From Leucobacter zeae (GTDB lineage: Bacteria; Actinomycetota; Actinomycetes; Actinomycetales; Microbacteriaceae), in the NCBI RefSeq assembly GCF_016758175.1, contig NZ_QYAB01000002.1, positions 186,001 to 250,000 of the forward strand: DNA of 64,000 nt, read 5' to 3'. This document shows positions 8,025 through 15,537 of the stretch, piece after piece (the first letter of the stretch is position 1; every line of letters begins with the position of its first letter). The position numbers and the translations under genes were made by a program. The notes under the pieces were generated by a model. It was not told the DNA's origin. It saw only the letters and a program-made list of their open reading frames with translations, and ran no database searches.

Positions 8025-9043
8025 AGCAGGAACCCCCTCGGGAAGGGATCGCTCGGATCCAGCATGTACTGGGCCGTTCCGGTGATCCAGGCGCGGCCCG
8101 TGATGGTCGGGATCACGGCCGGCCGGCCGGCGACCTCGGTCTCGGCGACGAGACGGCCCACGAAGCGGGACCCGATGTAGGACTCGTTGATGAAGTCGGT
8201 GTCGAGGGCCAGCTCGCCGCGGGCGTGGAGCTGGGCCATGCGCGCGCTCGTTCCGGTGCCGCAGGGGGAGCGGTCGAACCAGCCGGGATGGATGGCCATC
8301 GCGTGCCGGGAGCGCTCGGCGGTCGATCCGGGGGCGCGCAGGTAGACGTGATGGCAGCCGCGGATGTCGTCGCGCTCGGGGTGCACCGGTTCGTCGGAGG
8401 CATTGATCGCGTCCATGATCGCGAGTCCCGCAGCGAGCAGATCGGCCTGGTTCGACCGGTCCTCGCGCCACTCGACGCGTCGTCCGTCGAGACTCAGCGA
8501 CTCGAGGTCGACGATCGCGTAGAAGTTGCCGCCGAATGCGAGGTCGTACGCGACCGTTCCGAGCCCGGGGACCTCGACAGTCGCGTCGAGCCGCTCCGAG
8601 AACGCGGGCACGTTGGTGATGGTGACGCTGTCGGCGTGGCCGTCGGTCACCGCGACCTCGGCGACGACGAGGCCCGCGGGCGTGTCGAGGCGGATGGTGG
8701 TGACGGGCTCGGTCACGGGGACCATGCCGGTCTCCACGAGCACGGTCGCGACGCCGATCGTGCCGTGCCCGCACATGGGCAGCAGGCCGGACACCTCGAT
8801 GTAGAGCACTCCCCAGTCGCAGTCCTCGCGCGTCGGCGGCTGCAGGATCGCTCCGCTCATCGACGCGTGCCCTCGCGGCTCGAACATGAGCAGCTCGCGG
8901 AGCGCGTCGTTGTGCTCGATGAACCAGGTGCGGCGCTCCGCCATCGTCCTGCCGGGGATCACGCCGACGCCGCCGGTGATCACCCGGGTCGGCATGCCCT
9001 CGGTGTGCGAGTCGACGGCGTGGTAGACGCGACTGCTGCGCAT
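8021..9043 (-). CDS. Proline racemase family, probable 4-hydroxyproline 2-epimerase
   Basis: 340 residues. Both catalytic cysteines are present: Cys ~91 in LLPMCGHGTIG and Cys ~261 in DRSPCGTGTSARM. A Cys/Cys pair marks racemases and epimerases, in contrast to the dehydratases, where one Cys is changed to Thr or Ser. Other family blocks are DSHTEGMPTRVITGG, EPRGHASMSGA and GGNFYAIVD. Expected reaction: trans-4-hydroxy-L-proline to cis-4-hydroxy-D-proline, feeding the dehydrogenase encoded at 3100-6310. It is the second gene of the operon, 123 bp after the DapA-like gene. Proline racemase itself cannot be excluded from sequence alone. Confidence 0.88.
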   Translation of the reverse strand: MRSSRVYHAVDSHTEGMPTRVITGGVGVIPGRTMAERRTWFIEHNDALRELLMFEPRGHASMSGAILQPPTREDCDWGVLYIEVSGLLPMCGHGTIGVATVLVETGMVPVTEPVTTIRLDTPAGLVVAEVAVTDGHADSVTITNVPAFSERLDATVEVPGLGTVAYDLAFGGNFYAIVDLESLSLDGRRVEWREDRSNQADLLAAGLAIMDAINASDEPVHPERDDIRGCHHVYLRAPGSTAERSRHAMAIHPGWFDRSPCGTGTSARMAQLHARGELALDTDFINESYIGSRFVGRLVAETEVAGRPAVIPTITGRAWITGTAQYMLDPSDPFPRGFLL

Positions 9044-9166
9044 GGATGCTTCCTTCCGTTGAATGCCCGCCGGGCGGGAGCCGTGCTCCGCGCTCGAGCG
9101 GGGAGCGGGCGAGTCATGGGATCCGCTTCACGGCCCGATCCTATGACCCGCCCCACCGACCGCGGA

Positions 9167-10072
9167 CTACTTGTCGTAGCCCTTCGCCGCAGCCGCCTTC
9201 GTGTCGGCGATGATGCGCTCGGTCAGCTCGGCGGACAGGCCGTTTCGCGGCGGGCGGCAGGCGCCGCCCTTCAGACCGAGCACGTCCATGGACAGCTTGA
9301 TCGCCTCGACGAACTCGGTCTTGGAATCCCAGCGCAGCAGCGAGTGCAGATCGCGGTAGATCTCCTGGCCGCGGACCAGATCCTCGACGTTGCCCGAGGT
9401 GCAGAGGCGGTAGAGCTCGATGCAGGACTGCGGAATCGCGTTGGGGTAGCCCGAGACCCAGCCGACGGCGCCGGCGAGGCCGACCTCGAGCACCGTGTCG
9501 TCGGTGCCGATGAGGATGTCGATGTCGGGCACGAGCTCCTTGATCTCGTAGATGCGACGCGGGTCGCCCGAGAACTCCTTGACGCCGACCATGTTGCCTG
9601 CGTTGAAGATGTCGGCGATGAGCGACGGCACCAGGTCCACCTTGGTGTCGATCGGGTTGTTGTAGCCCACGACGGGGAGCCCGACGGAGGCGACCGTCGC
9701 GTAGTGGTGCTTGACCTGGTCGTGGTTCGAGCGGTGGATGTTCGGGGGCAGCAGCATGACGCTCGTGGCGCCGGCCTCTGCGGCCTGCTCGGCCCAGTGC
9801 GCGGACTGACGGGCCCCGTACGCGCCGACACCCGCCATGACGTTGAATCCTTCCGGAGCCGCGTCGCAGGCGACCCGGATGACCTCGGCGCGCTCGACGT
9901 CGCTGAGGTTCTGGTACTCGCCGAGCGAGCCGTTGGGCGCGACGCCGTCGCAGCCGTTCTCTGCAAGCCAGGCGACGTGCTTCGCGAAGCCGTCGTAGTC
10001 GACCGAGAGGTCCTCGTTGAAGGGGAGGGCGGTGGCGACGATGACACCGTGCCAGGGCTTCTGAGCGGTCAT
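9167..10072 (-). CDS. Dihydrodipicolinate synthase family, probable pyrroline-4-hydroxy-2-carboxylate deaminase
   Basis: 301 residues, DapA/NAL TIM-barrel family. The Schiff-base Lys is at ~164 in MVGVKEFSGD and the partner Tyr at ~136 in PVVGYNNP; the GSLGEYQNLS segment replaces the GTTGE motif of DapA, so this is not the lysine enzyme. In 4-hydroxyproline catabolism a DapA-family enzyme removes ammonia from pyrroline-4-hydroxy-2-carboxylate to give 2-oxoglutarate semialdehyde; the gene order with epimerase and dehydrogenase fits that role. It is the first gene of the operon, with an AAAGGAT ribosome site and a promoter/palindrome 50-75 bp upstream. The semialdehyde dehydrogenase is not in this window. 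Confidence 0.85.
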   Translation of the reverse strand: MTAQKPWHGVIVATALPFNEDLSVDYDGFAKHVAWLAENGCDGVAPNGSLGEYQNLSDVERAEVIRVACDAAPEGFNVMAGVGAYGARQSAHWAEQAAEAGATSVMLLPPNIHRSNHDQVKHHYATVASVGLPVVGYNNPIDTKVDLVPSLIADIFNAGNMVGVKEFSGDPRRIYEIKELVPDIDILIGTDDTVLEVGLAGAVGWVSGYPNAIPQSCIELYRLCTSGNVEDLVRGQEIYRDLHSLLRWDSKTEFVEAIKLSMDVLGLKGGACRPPRNGLSAELTERIIADTKAAAAKGYDK

Positions 10073-10124
10073 TCGGGGATCCTTTCAAGTGGTCGAGGTG
10101 TGTGTCCGGCGCCGCGGCGACTTC

Positions 10125-10148
10125 GCTATAGCGTGTGACATTGCACAC
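10125..10148 (-). promoter_or_regulatory. Promoter and candidate GntR operator of the hydroxyproline operon
   Basis: On the minus strand a -10-like TATAGC (10125-10130) lies immediately downstream of the interrupted palindrome GTGTGACATTGCACAC (10133-10148, arms GTGTG/CACAC, 6-nt centre). The palindrome would fill the -35/-10 spacer, a usual repressor site. The 9-mer GTGTGACAT recurs at 11377-11385 before the second racemase-family gene. Confidence 0.55.
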
Positions 10149-10228
10149 AGTAGCACGGTGGGCGGGTGCGTGCAATCGTGCTCGCCGCCGGTGCGATGCG
10201 GTGCGGTGCGATGCGATGCCCGTCGTCG

Positions 10229-10298
10229 CCGGCCCACTACTGGCCCGTCGAGACGGCATCGGGGCGGATGCCGTCTCGACGGGCCAGTAGTGGGCCGG
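10229..10298. repeat. Perfect 32-bp hairpin, GGCATCGGG family (copy 2)
   Basis: Arms 10229-10260 and 10267-10298 are perfect complements over 32 bp with a 6-nt loop GGGGCG. Compared with the hairpin at 2694-2755 the arm sequence differs at several positions and every change is compensated on the other arm, while the GGCATC-GGG centre is kept. GGTGCGATGC-type low-complexity sequence precedes it (about 10189-10220), as at the first copy. It lies downstream of the gene ending at 10342 and upstream of the promoter at 10125, so it may also end transcription. Confidence 0.8.
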
Positions 10299-10341
10299 TG
10301 CCCTGCGGGGTGTCGGCCGGAGCCCGGTGCGGCCTTCCGGT

Positions 10342-11358
10342 CTAGCGCAGCACGAATCCGGCTCCGACCGGGTCGCGCGGGTCGAGGGTGAAGCGGTGCT
10401 CGCCGGTGCGGTACGCCGCCCCCGAGACCGACGGGATCACCGTCCCGTCCGCCGGGCCGGGGGCCCAGGATGCCGAGAACTCGGTGTCGACGATGGACCG
10501 GTGCTCGAGCACCTGGTCGGGTCCGAGCTCGCCCGAGTCCGCGAGCAGCGCGACGCGCGCTCCCGTGCCTGACCCGCAGGGGCTGCGGTCGACCTCGCCG
10601 TCCGCGAAGACCGTCGCATTGCGCTGGCGCGGGCCGCAGGCGCCGGCGCCGAGATCGTCCCAGAGGATCGTCCCGTAGACGCCCGAGAGGCGCGGATCCG
10701 CCGCGTGCTGCGCCTGCGGGGCGTCGTTCAGCGCCCACTTGATCTCTCGGCCGAGCGCGATCAGGTCGGCGTAGTGCGAGGGGTCGACCGACAGGCCCAG
10801 ATCCGCGGCGCGCACCGAGGCGTAGATCGCGCCGGAGAAGCTGAGGTCGGCGTGCACCGTGCCGCGGGAGGTCGCGACCGGGATCCCGCGGGCGATCGCG
10901 TGCGACGGGATGTTCCGGAACGTCGCGCGCACGAGATCGCCGCCGCTGCGCTCGATGAGCGCCGAGACCCGGCCCGAGGGGACATCGATGCGCACCTCGG
11001 TCACGCCGTCCGGGTCGCTCTCGACGAGTCCCGTGTCCGTTGCCCAGACGCCGAGCGCGATGGTGCCGTGCCCGCAGGCCGTCGAGAAGCCGTCCTTGTG
11101 CCAGAACAGCACGCCGAAGTGGGCGCCCGGGTCGTCGGCGGGCACGACGAAGCCCCCGTACATGTCGGCGTGGCCGCGCGGTTCCTGGCAGAGCAGGCGG
11201 CGCACCGAATCGGCCCCGTCGTCGTTCCCGATCGCGGCGATGCGCCGTTCGGCGACGGTCCCGCCCCGGGGGATCGGGGCCCCCTCGTGCACGATGCGGA
11301 ACGGCTCGCCCGCCGTGTGGTAGTCGGTCGTCGCGATCTCCGGGGGTGCGTGACGCAT
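10342..11358 (-). CDS. Second proline racemase/hydroxyproline epimerase family protein
   Basis: 338 residues. It has both catalytic cysteines (Cys ~95 in FSTACGHGTIAL; Cys ~261 in DRSPCGSGTGARV) and the family blocks TTDYHTAGEPFRIV and EPRGHADMYGG. It is clearly diverged from the paralogue at 8021-9043. The start at 11358 is set by an AGGAGG 7-8 nt upstream; the frame runs further up but past this ribosome site. Two Cys residues argue for an epimerase or racemase over trans-3-hydroxyproline dehydratase. Possible roles are another hydroxyproline isomer or proline. It is a single gene, divergent from the DMT transporter, with its own operator-like sequence. Confidence 0.83.
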   Translation of the reverse strand: MRHAPPEIATTDYHTAGEPFRIVHEGAPIPRGGTVAERRIAAIGNDDGADSVRRLLCQEPRGHADMYGGFVVPADDPGAHFGVLFWHKDGFSTACGHGTIALGVWATDTGLVESDPDGVTEVRIDVPSGRVSALIERSGGDLVRATFRNIPSHAIARGIPVATSRGTVHADLSFSGAIYASVRAADLGLSVDPSHYADLIALGREIKWALNDAPQAQHAADPRLSGVYGTILWDDLGAGACGPRQRNATVFADGEVDRSPCGSGTGARVALLADSGELGPDQVLEHRSIVDTEFSASWAPGPADGTVIPSVSGAAYRTGEHRFTLDPRDPVGAGFVLR

Positions 11359-11376
11359 CTGCTCGCCTCCTGTGGG

Positions 11377-11396
11377 GTGTGACATGGTATGGTCCA
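11377..11396. promoter_or_regulatory. Operator-like sequence in the divergent racemase/exporter promoter region
   Basis: The 58-bp gap between the divergent starts holds GTGTGACAT (11377-11385), identical to half of the palindrome at 10133-10148, followed by TGGTATGGTCCA (11385-11396, TGG-N6-CCA). This suggests control by the same GntR protein. For the plus-strand gene a -10-like TAGCAT (11405-11410) lies 6 nt before the ATG at 11417, the spacing expected of a leaderless transcript. Confidence 0.4.
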
Positions 11397-11416
11397 ATGC
11401 CGAGTAGCATAGCGGC

Positions 11417-12301
11417 ATGCAGGGTGGCAGCGGAACGCGCGGGGGAGCGTGGTTCGTGCTCGCCGCCGCAGTGCTCTGGGGGACGACCGGCACCGCGGCG
11501 ACCTTCGCACCGCACGCGGGGCCGATCGCGATCGGATCGGCGGCGATGGGGATCGGGGGCCTGCTGCAGGCGCTCGTCGCGATCCGCCCCCTGCTTCGGG
11601 ACGCCGCGCTGCTGCGCGCGCGTCCGGGCGTTCTCGCGCTCGGCGCGGTGTCGGTCGCGGTGTACCCGCTGGCGTTCTACGCGGGCATGCACCTCGCCGG
11701 CGTTGCGGTGGGAACGGTGGTCGCCCTCGCCTCCGGCCCGATCTTCGCGGCCGTGCTCGAACGCGCGATCGACGGAGTCCCGCTCGATCGGCGCTGGGTG
11801 ACCAGCGCGGCGTTCGGTATCGCGGGTACGGTGCTGCTCAGCGCCGACGGCGCCGCTGGCGGCGGCGGCCAGGGGCCGCTCGGGATCGCACTGGCGCTCG
11901 TCGCCGGCGCCTCCTACGCGCTCTACACCTGGGCCGCGCGCCGACTCATGAACGCCGGAGCCGGCTCGCGCTCGGCGATGGGTGCGGTGTTCGGCATCGG
12001 AGGGCTCCTGCTCGTGCCGGTGCTCGTCGTGACCGGGGGCCCGTTCCTCTCCGATGCGCGCGATCTGGCGGTCGGCGGCTACATGGCGATCGTGCCCATG
12101 TTCCTCGGCTATCTGTGGTTCGGCGCCGGCCTGCGCACCGTGGCGGCGCGCACGGCCACCGTGCTGACCCTCGCCGAGCCCGCGGTCGCAGCACTGCTCG
12201 CCTGGGCCGTCGTCGGGGAGCGGCTCGGGGTGCTCGGACTGTGCGGGATCGGTCTGATCGGCGCCTCGCTCGCCGTGCTCTCGCTGCCGCGTCGCGCCTG
12301 A
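11417..12301 (+). CDS. EamA/DMT-family transporter
   Basis: 294-residue membrane protein with about ten hydrophobic segments in two EamA repeats (repeat 1 about residues 8-140, repeat 2 about 150-290). Typical features are LAAAVLWGTTGTAATFAP at the start and the second-repeat segment ALVAGASYALYTWAARRL, plus AEPAVAALLAWAVVGERL near the end. Drug/metabolite exporters of this family often export amino acids; the divergent position beside the racemase suggests an amino acid or a derivative, an inference only. TAGCAT 6 nt before the ATG suggests leaderless translation. Confidence 0.85.
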   Translation: MQGGSGTRGGAWFVLAAAVLWGTTGTAATFAPHAGPIAIGSAAMGIGGLLQALVAIRPLLRDAALLRARPGVLALGAVSVAVYPLAFYAGMHLAGVAVGTVVALASGPIFAAVLERAIDGVPLDRRWVTSAAFGIAGTVLLSADGAAGGGGQGPLGIALALVAGASYALYTWAARRLMNAGAGSRSAMGAVFGIGGLLLVPVLVVTGGPFLSDARDLAVGGYMAIVPMFLGYLWFGAGLRTVAARTATVLTLAEPAVAALLAWAVVGERLGVLGLCGIGLIGASLAVLSLPRRA

Positions 12302-12316
12302 ACCGCGCGTGCGACT

Positions 12317-12345
12317 CGGGTGCCGGCGGCACTCGCCGGTGCCCG
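12317..12345. terminator. Hairpin after the DMT transporter gene
   Basis: Arms CGGGTGCCGGCG (12317-12328) and CGCCGGTGCCCG (12334-12345) pair with two wobble positions around GCACT, 16 bp after the stop. There is no T-run. Confidence 0.5.
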
Positions 12346-12492
12346 ACGGTCCCGCGCGGGCCGGCTCACGGCTTCGGGCCGGTCGCTGCGACGACCTTCC
12401 GCCTCGAGGGCATCCGGGTCCCGTTATTCATGCACGAGTGAATCTAATGCAGACTCAATAGCGCCTGCGCGCCGTCGGATAGTAATGATTGC

Positions 12493-12521
12493 TTGCCATG
12501 TAAAACATTCATATGTAAGTT
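12493..12521 (+). promoter_or_regulatory. Promoter with shared AAAACATTCAT spacer (copy A)
   Basis: -35-like TTGCCA (12493-12498) and -10-like TAAGTT (12516-12521) are 17 bp apart. The spacer contains TAAAACATTCAT and is strikingly AT-rich for this genome. The P450 promoter at 16980-17008 has the same arrangement and the same 12-mer in the same place, so both probably bind one regulator. It drives the permease gene 76 bp downstream. Confidence 0.55.
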
Positions 12522-12596
12522 GTAATCAGTCTTCCCGGTGCTGAAGTCTTCCGGGAGGCGATCAACGGCTGATGTACGAGGGAGTACTGAGCGACT

Positions 12597-14099
12597 ATGA
12601 CAGAGCACAACGACGTCGTGGAGCACGACGAGGACGCGGCGCATCTCGCCTCCCTCGGCTACTCCTACGACACGACCTTCAAGCGAGAGATGAGCTTCTG
12701 GGGCAACGTCTCTCTCGGATTCACCTATCTCTCACCGATCGCAGGGGTCTACTCGATGTTCGCGATCTCCCTCGGGCAGGCGGGACCGCCCATGGCCTGG
12801 GCGCTCGTCATCGCGCTCGTCGGACAGTTCTTCGTGGCGCTGGTCTTCGGAGAGGTCGTCTCGAACTATCCGGTCGCAGGCGGGGTCTACCCGTGGTCCC
12901 GGCGACTCTGGGGCCGCAAGTGGGCCTGGATGAACGGGTGGATCTACGTGGTCGCGCTCGTCGGAACGATCGCGGCGGTCGCCTACGGGGCCTCGCCGTT
13001 CGTGGCCTCGATCTTCGGCGGGGTGCTCGACTCCGGCGGTATCGTGCTCATCGCGTTGGGCACGCTGGTCGTGGCAACGATCCTGAACTTCTCGGGAACC
13101 CGGGTCCTGAGCCTGGCCGCGACCGTCGGGCTGATCGCGGAGATGATCGGTGCCGTCGTCATCGGGGGATACCTCCTGCTGTTCGGGCGCCAGCACGACC
13201 TGTCGGTGCTGTTCGACAACCAGGGCATCGGCAACGATGCGCCGGGAGGGTATCTCGGGGCGTTCGCGGCCGCCGCGCTCATCGGCATGTTCGCCTACTA
13301 CGGCTTCGAAGCGAACGGCGATGTCGCGGAGGAGATCAAGAATCCCAGCGTGCGCGTGCCGAAGGCGATGCGCATGACGCTCTACATCGGCGGTTTCGCG
13401 GCGAACCTGCTCGTGTTCTCGCTCGTGCTGGCCGTGCCCGACTTCCAGGCCGTCGCGAGCGGCGAGGTCTCCGATCCGATCGGGGAGCTGCTCCACGAGG
13501 CCTTCGGACCCATCTTCCCGATCGTGATGTTCGTCATCGTCGTCGCATTCATCTCGTGCATCACGAGCCTCCAGGCCGCGGCGAGCCGCCTCATCTACTC
13601 GATGGGACGAGACGGGTTCCTGCCCGCGTCGCAGTTCCTTTCCGCGTTCAACGAGAAGCGCCACGTCCCGCACAACGCGCTCCTGGCGGCGGCCTGCTTC
13701 CCCGCTGCGGTCATCGTGCTCTCGCTGCTACTGGAGGACGCGCTGACGGCAATGGTCGGGTTCGGCACCGTCGGCATCTACATCGGGTTCCAGATGGTCG
13801 TCCTGGCCGCTCTGCGCGCCCGGTTCCTCGGCTGGCGGCCCGCAGGCAAGTTCCGCCTCGGCTCCTGGGCGTACCTCGTCAACATCATCGCCCTCGTCTG
13901 GGGCGTCGCCGCGGTCGTCAACATCATCTGGCCGCGACCGACCGGGGGCGGGTGGGCCGAGGACTACCTCCTCGTCATGACGACTGTCGGCGTGATCGCC
14001 TTCGGCTGGATCTACATGCTCGTCTCGAAGGCGTACCGCCGCGGAGACGCGCCGGCCGCCGACGCGAGCGGTCCGATCCGGATCGGGTCCGTGCAGTGA
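12597..14099 (+). CDS. APC-superfamily amino acid/amine permease
   Basis: 500 residues, about 12 hydrophobic segments, APC superfamily. The first helix carries the substrate motif region SLGFTYLSPIAGVYSMFAISL; later blocks include VAGGVYPWSRRLWG and a glycyl/aromatic loop FAYYGFEANGDVAEEIKNP typical of amine and GABA-type permeases. Uptake of an amine or amino acid is expected. It heads the 12.5-23.4 kb region and shares its promoter design with the P450 operon, so its substrate is probably the compound that region degrades. The gene ends in a 17-bp tandem repeat that contains its own stop codon. Confidence 0.87.
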   Translation: MTEHNDVVEHDEDAAHLASLGYSYDTTFKREMSFWGNVSLGFTYLSPIAGVYSMFAISLGQAGPPMAWALVIALVGQFFVALVFGEVVSNYPVAGGVYPWSRRLWGRKWAWMNGWIYVVALVGTIAAVAYGASPFVASIFGGVLDSGGIVLIALGTLVVATILNFSGTRVLSLAATVGLIAEMIGAVVIGGYLLLFGRQHDLSVLFDNQGIGNDAPGGYLGAFAAAALIGMFAYYGFEANGDVAEEIKNPSVRVPKAMRMTLYIGGFAANLLVFSLVLAVPDFQAVASGEVSDPIGELLHEAFGPIFPIVMFVIVVAFISCITSLQAAASRLIYSMGRDGFLPASQFLSAFNEKRHVPHNALLAAACFPAAVIVLSLLLEDALTAMVGFGTVGIYIGFQMVVLAALRARFLGWRPAGKFRLGSWAYLVNIIALVWGVAAVVNIIWPRPTGGGWAEDYLLVMTTVGVIAFGWIYMLVSKAYRRGDAPAADASGPIRIGSVQ

Positions 14100-14134
14100 T
14101 CCGCCCCGTGCAGTGATCCGCTCCGTGCAGTAGC
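14091..14134 (+). repeat. 17-bp tandem repeat spanning the permease stop codon
   Basis: The unit CCGTGCAGTGATCCGCY occurs twice in full and a third time in part (ending CCGTGCAGTAG). The first unit contains the last codons and the stop of the permease gene; each further unit repeats GTG-CAG-stop. It looks like a slippage or duplication event at the gene end. Confidence 0.7.
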
Positions 14135-14155
14135 GGGGCGGGCGCCCCTCCCACC

Positions 14156-14193
14156 CGGTGCCGGGCTGCCGATCGATCGGCAGCCCGGCACCG
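14156..14193. terminator. 38-nt perfect palindrome between permease and hydrolase genes
   Basis: A perfect 19-bp dyad centred on GATCGATC (arms starting CGGTGCCGGGCTGCC). It lies 57 bp after the permease stop and ends 20 bp before the next ATG, close to its ribosome site, so it could be a terminator or a structure affecting translation of the hydrolase gene. Confidence 0.55.
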
Positions 14194-14213
14194 ATCCGTC
14201 GAAAGGACACCGA

Positions 14214-14999
14214 ATGACCGACTTCCGCGTCGACCCAACCCCATTCCTCGATCATGCGGGGGAGGAACCGGATGGCCCGATCATCCCGATGGTGGTCTCG
14301 CTGACGTTCCCGGGGATGGACCGCGCCGCGCACGCGCTGCAGGACGAGTTCACGCGGATCGCCTTCTCGGCGGTCCGAGCCGCCGGCGGTCGCCCGAGGC
14401 TCGTCGATTCCGCGGCCGGCCCGGAACCGCTCGGAGGCGTCGCGGCGGCGCTCGACGGCGCCCGCGGTGTGATCATGCTCGGCGGAGGGGACGTGGACGG
14501 CGCCTGCTACGACCGGCAGGGGCCGCCGCCCGAGAACGAGTACGGCGTGGACCGGCGGGCCGATGAGTTCTGCATCGGAGTGATCCGCGAGGCCGTGGCG
14601 AGGGACCTGCCGACCCTCGCGATCTGCCGGGGGTCGCAACTGCTCAACGTGGCGTTCGGCGGCACGCTGATCCCCGACATCGCCGCCTGGGAGACCCATC
14701 GCGGCGACGGCGATCCGCTGTTCATCGATGAGGAAGTGGTCCTCGAGCCGGGATCGAGGATCGCGGCGGTCCTCGGCCGCGAGCACGTCGTCGTGCGCAA
14801 CGGCCACCATCAGGCGGTGGGCGAAGTCGCGCCGGCGCTGCGGGCGACCGCGCGGGCGCGCGACGGGATCGTCGAGGGCACCGAGCACCGGGAAGCCGGC
14901 TGGGTCGTCGGCGTCCAGTGGCATCCCGAGGAGCCGCAGGCCGACGCGCGCGACCGCGCTCGGATCTTCGCGGCGCTCGTCTCCCGCGCCGCCGGATAG
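14214..14999 (+). CDS. Gamma-glutamyl-amine hydrolase (PuuD-like, class I glutamine amidotransferase fold)
   Basis: 261 residues, peptidase C26 family. The nucleophile is Cys138 in LAICRGSQLLNVAFGGTL, and the His/Glu pair is in VGVQWHPEEPQ. The N-terminal block IIPMVVSLTF and the oxyanion segment IMLGGGDVDGACY also fit PuuD, which cleaves gamma-glutamyl-GABA to glutamate and GABA. It is one of three amidotransferase-fold hydrolases in the region (also 20498 and 21229). Together with the ligase at 18331 it suggests a cycle of gamma-glutamylation and release around amine oxidation. GAAAGGAC provides the ribosome site. It is convergent with the flavodoxin gene. Confidence 0.86.
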   Translation: MTDFRVDPTPFLDHAGEEPDGPIIPMVVSLTFPGMDRAAHALQDEFTRIAFSAVRAAGGRPRLVDSAAGPEPLGGVAAALDGARGVIMLGGGDVDGACYDRQGPPPENEYGVDRRADEFCIGVIREAVARDLPTLAICRGSQLLNVAFGGTLIPDIAAWETHRGDGDPLFIDEEVVLEPGSRIAAVLGREHVVVRNGHHQAVGEVAPALRATARARDGIVEGTEHREAGWVVGVQWHPEEPQADARDRARIFAALVSRAAG

Positions 15000-15003
15000 G
15001 GGC

Positions 15004-15041
15004 GGACGCCCGCGCCGCCAGGCAAGGCGGCGCGGGCGTCC
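15004..15041. terminator. Bidirectional terminator hairpin
   Basis: A perfect 16-bp stem (15004-15019 with 15026-15041) around AGGCAA. It sits between two convergent stop codons (14999 and 15057). Confidence 0.75.
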
Positions 15042-15056
15042 AATCCCGTGCCCGGC

Positions 15057-15515
15057 TCAGACCGGCGCGGCAGCCGCCTCCAGGACGCGGGGGAGCCACT
15101 CGAGCGCCGCGTCGCTGCCGATCGTCCACGACGAGGCGTCGTGGCGGCCGTACTCCCCGATGCGCTCGGCGCCCTGCGCGGCCAGGCGGCGGTCGATGTG
15201 CTCGCTGCCCTGGCTGTACGTCTCCTCGTAGAAGGTGTCGCCGAGACCGAACATCGCATATCGCACCCCCGAGAGGTCGGGCTGCACGGCATCGAACGCC
15301 TCTGCGAACGGGGCCGCGGAGAGCGGAAGGTCGCCCTCGCCGTGCGTCGAGCACACGATCAGGTAGAACCGATCGGGGTCGAAGGACATCGGGTCGGTGT
15401 CCTGCAGATCGGCGACCTCGACGTCGTCGTGCTGCTCGCGGAGCGCCTCGGCGAGGTCTTCGGAGATGAGCTCCGCATTGCCCGATTCGGTGCCGTAGAG
15501 GACGGTGAATTTCAT
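15057..15515 (-). CDS. Flavodoxin (MioC-like), probable P450 electron donor
   Basis: 152 residues. The FMN phosphate loop is visible at the N-terminus (FTVLYGTESGNAELISEDLA), the 50s loop in CSTHGEGDLP, and the 90s region in YAMFGLGDTFYEETYSQG. The start at 15515 (MKFTVLYG) follows AGAAAGGA at good spacing. It is 22 bp downstream of, and co-transcribed with, the ferredoxin/flavodoxin reductase at 15538. A stand-alone flavodoxin with a dedicated reductase, divergent from a P450, matches the cindoxin/P450cin arrangement and the split equivalent of XplA, in which a flavodoxin domain is fused to the P450. Partner assignment is inferred from context. Confidence 0.88.
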   Translation of the reverse strand: MKFTVLYGTESGNAELISEDLAEALREQHDDVEVADLQDTDPMSFDPDRFYLIVCSTHGEGDLPLSAAPFAEAFDAVQPDLSGVRYAMFGLGDTFYEETYSQGSEHIDRRLAAQGAERIGEYGRHDASSWTIGSDAALEWLPRVLEAAAAPV

Positions 15516-15537
15516 GGGGTTCCTTTCTGCTGATCGA

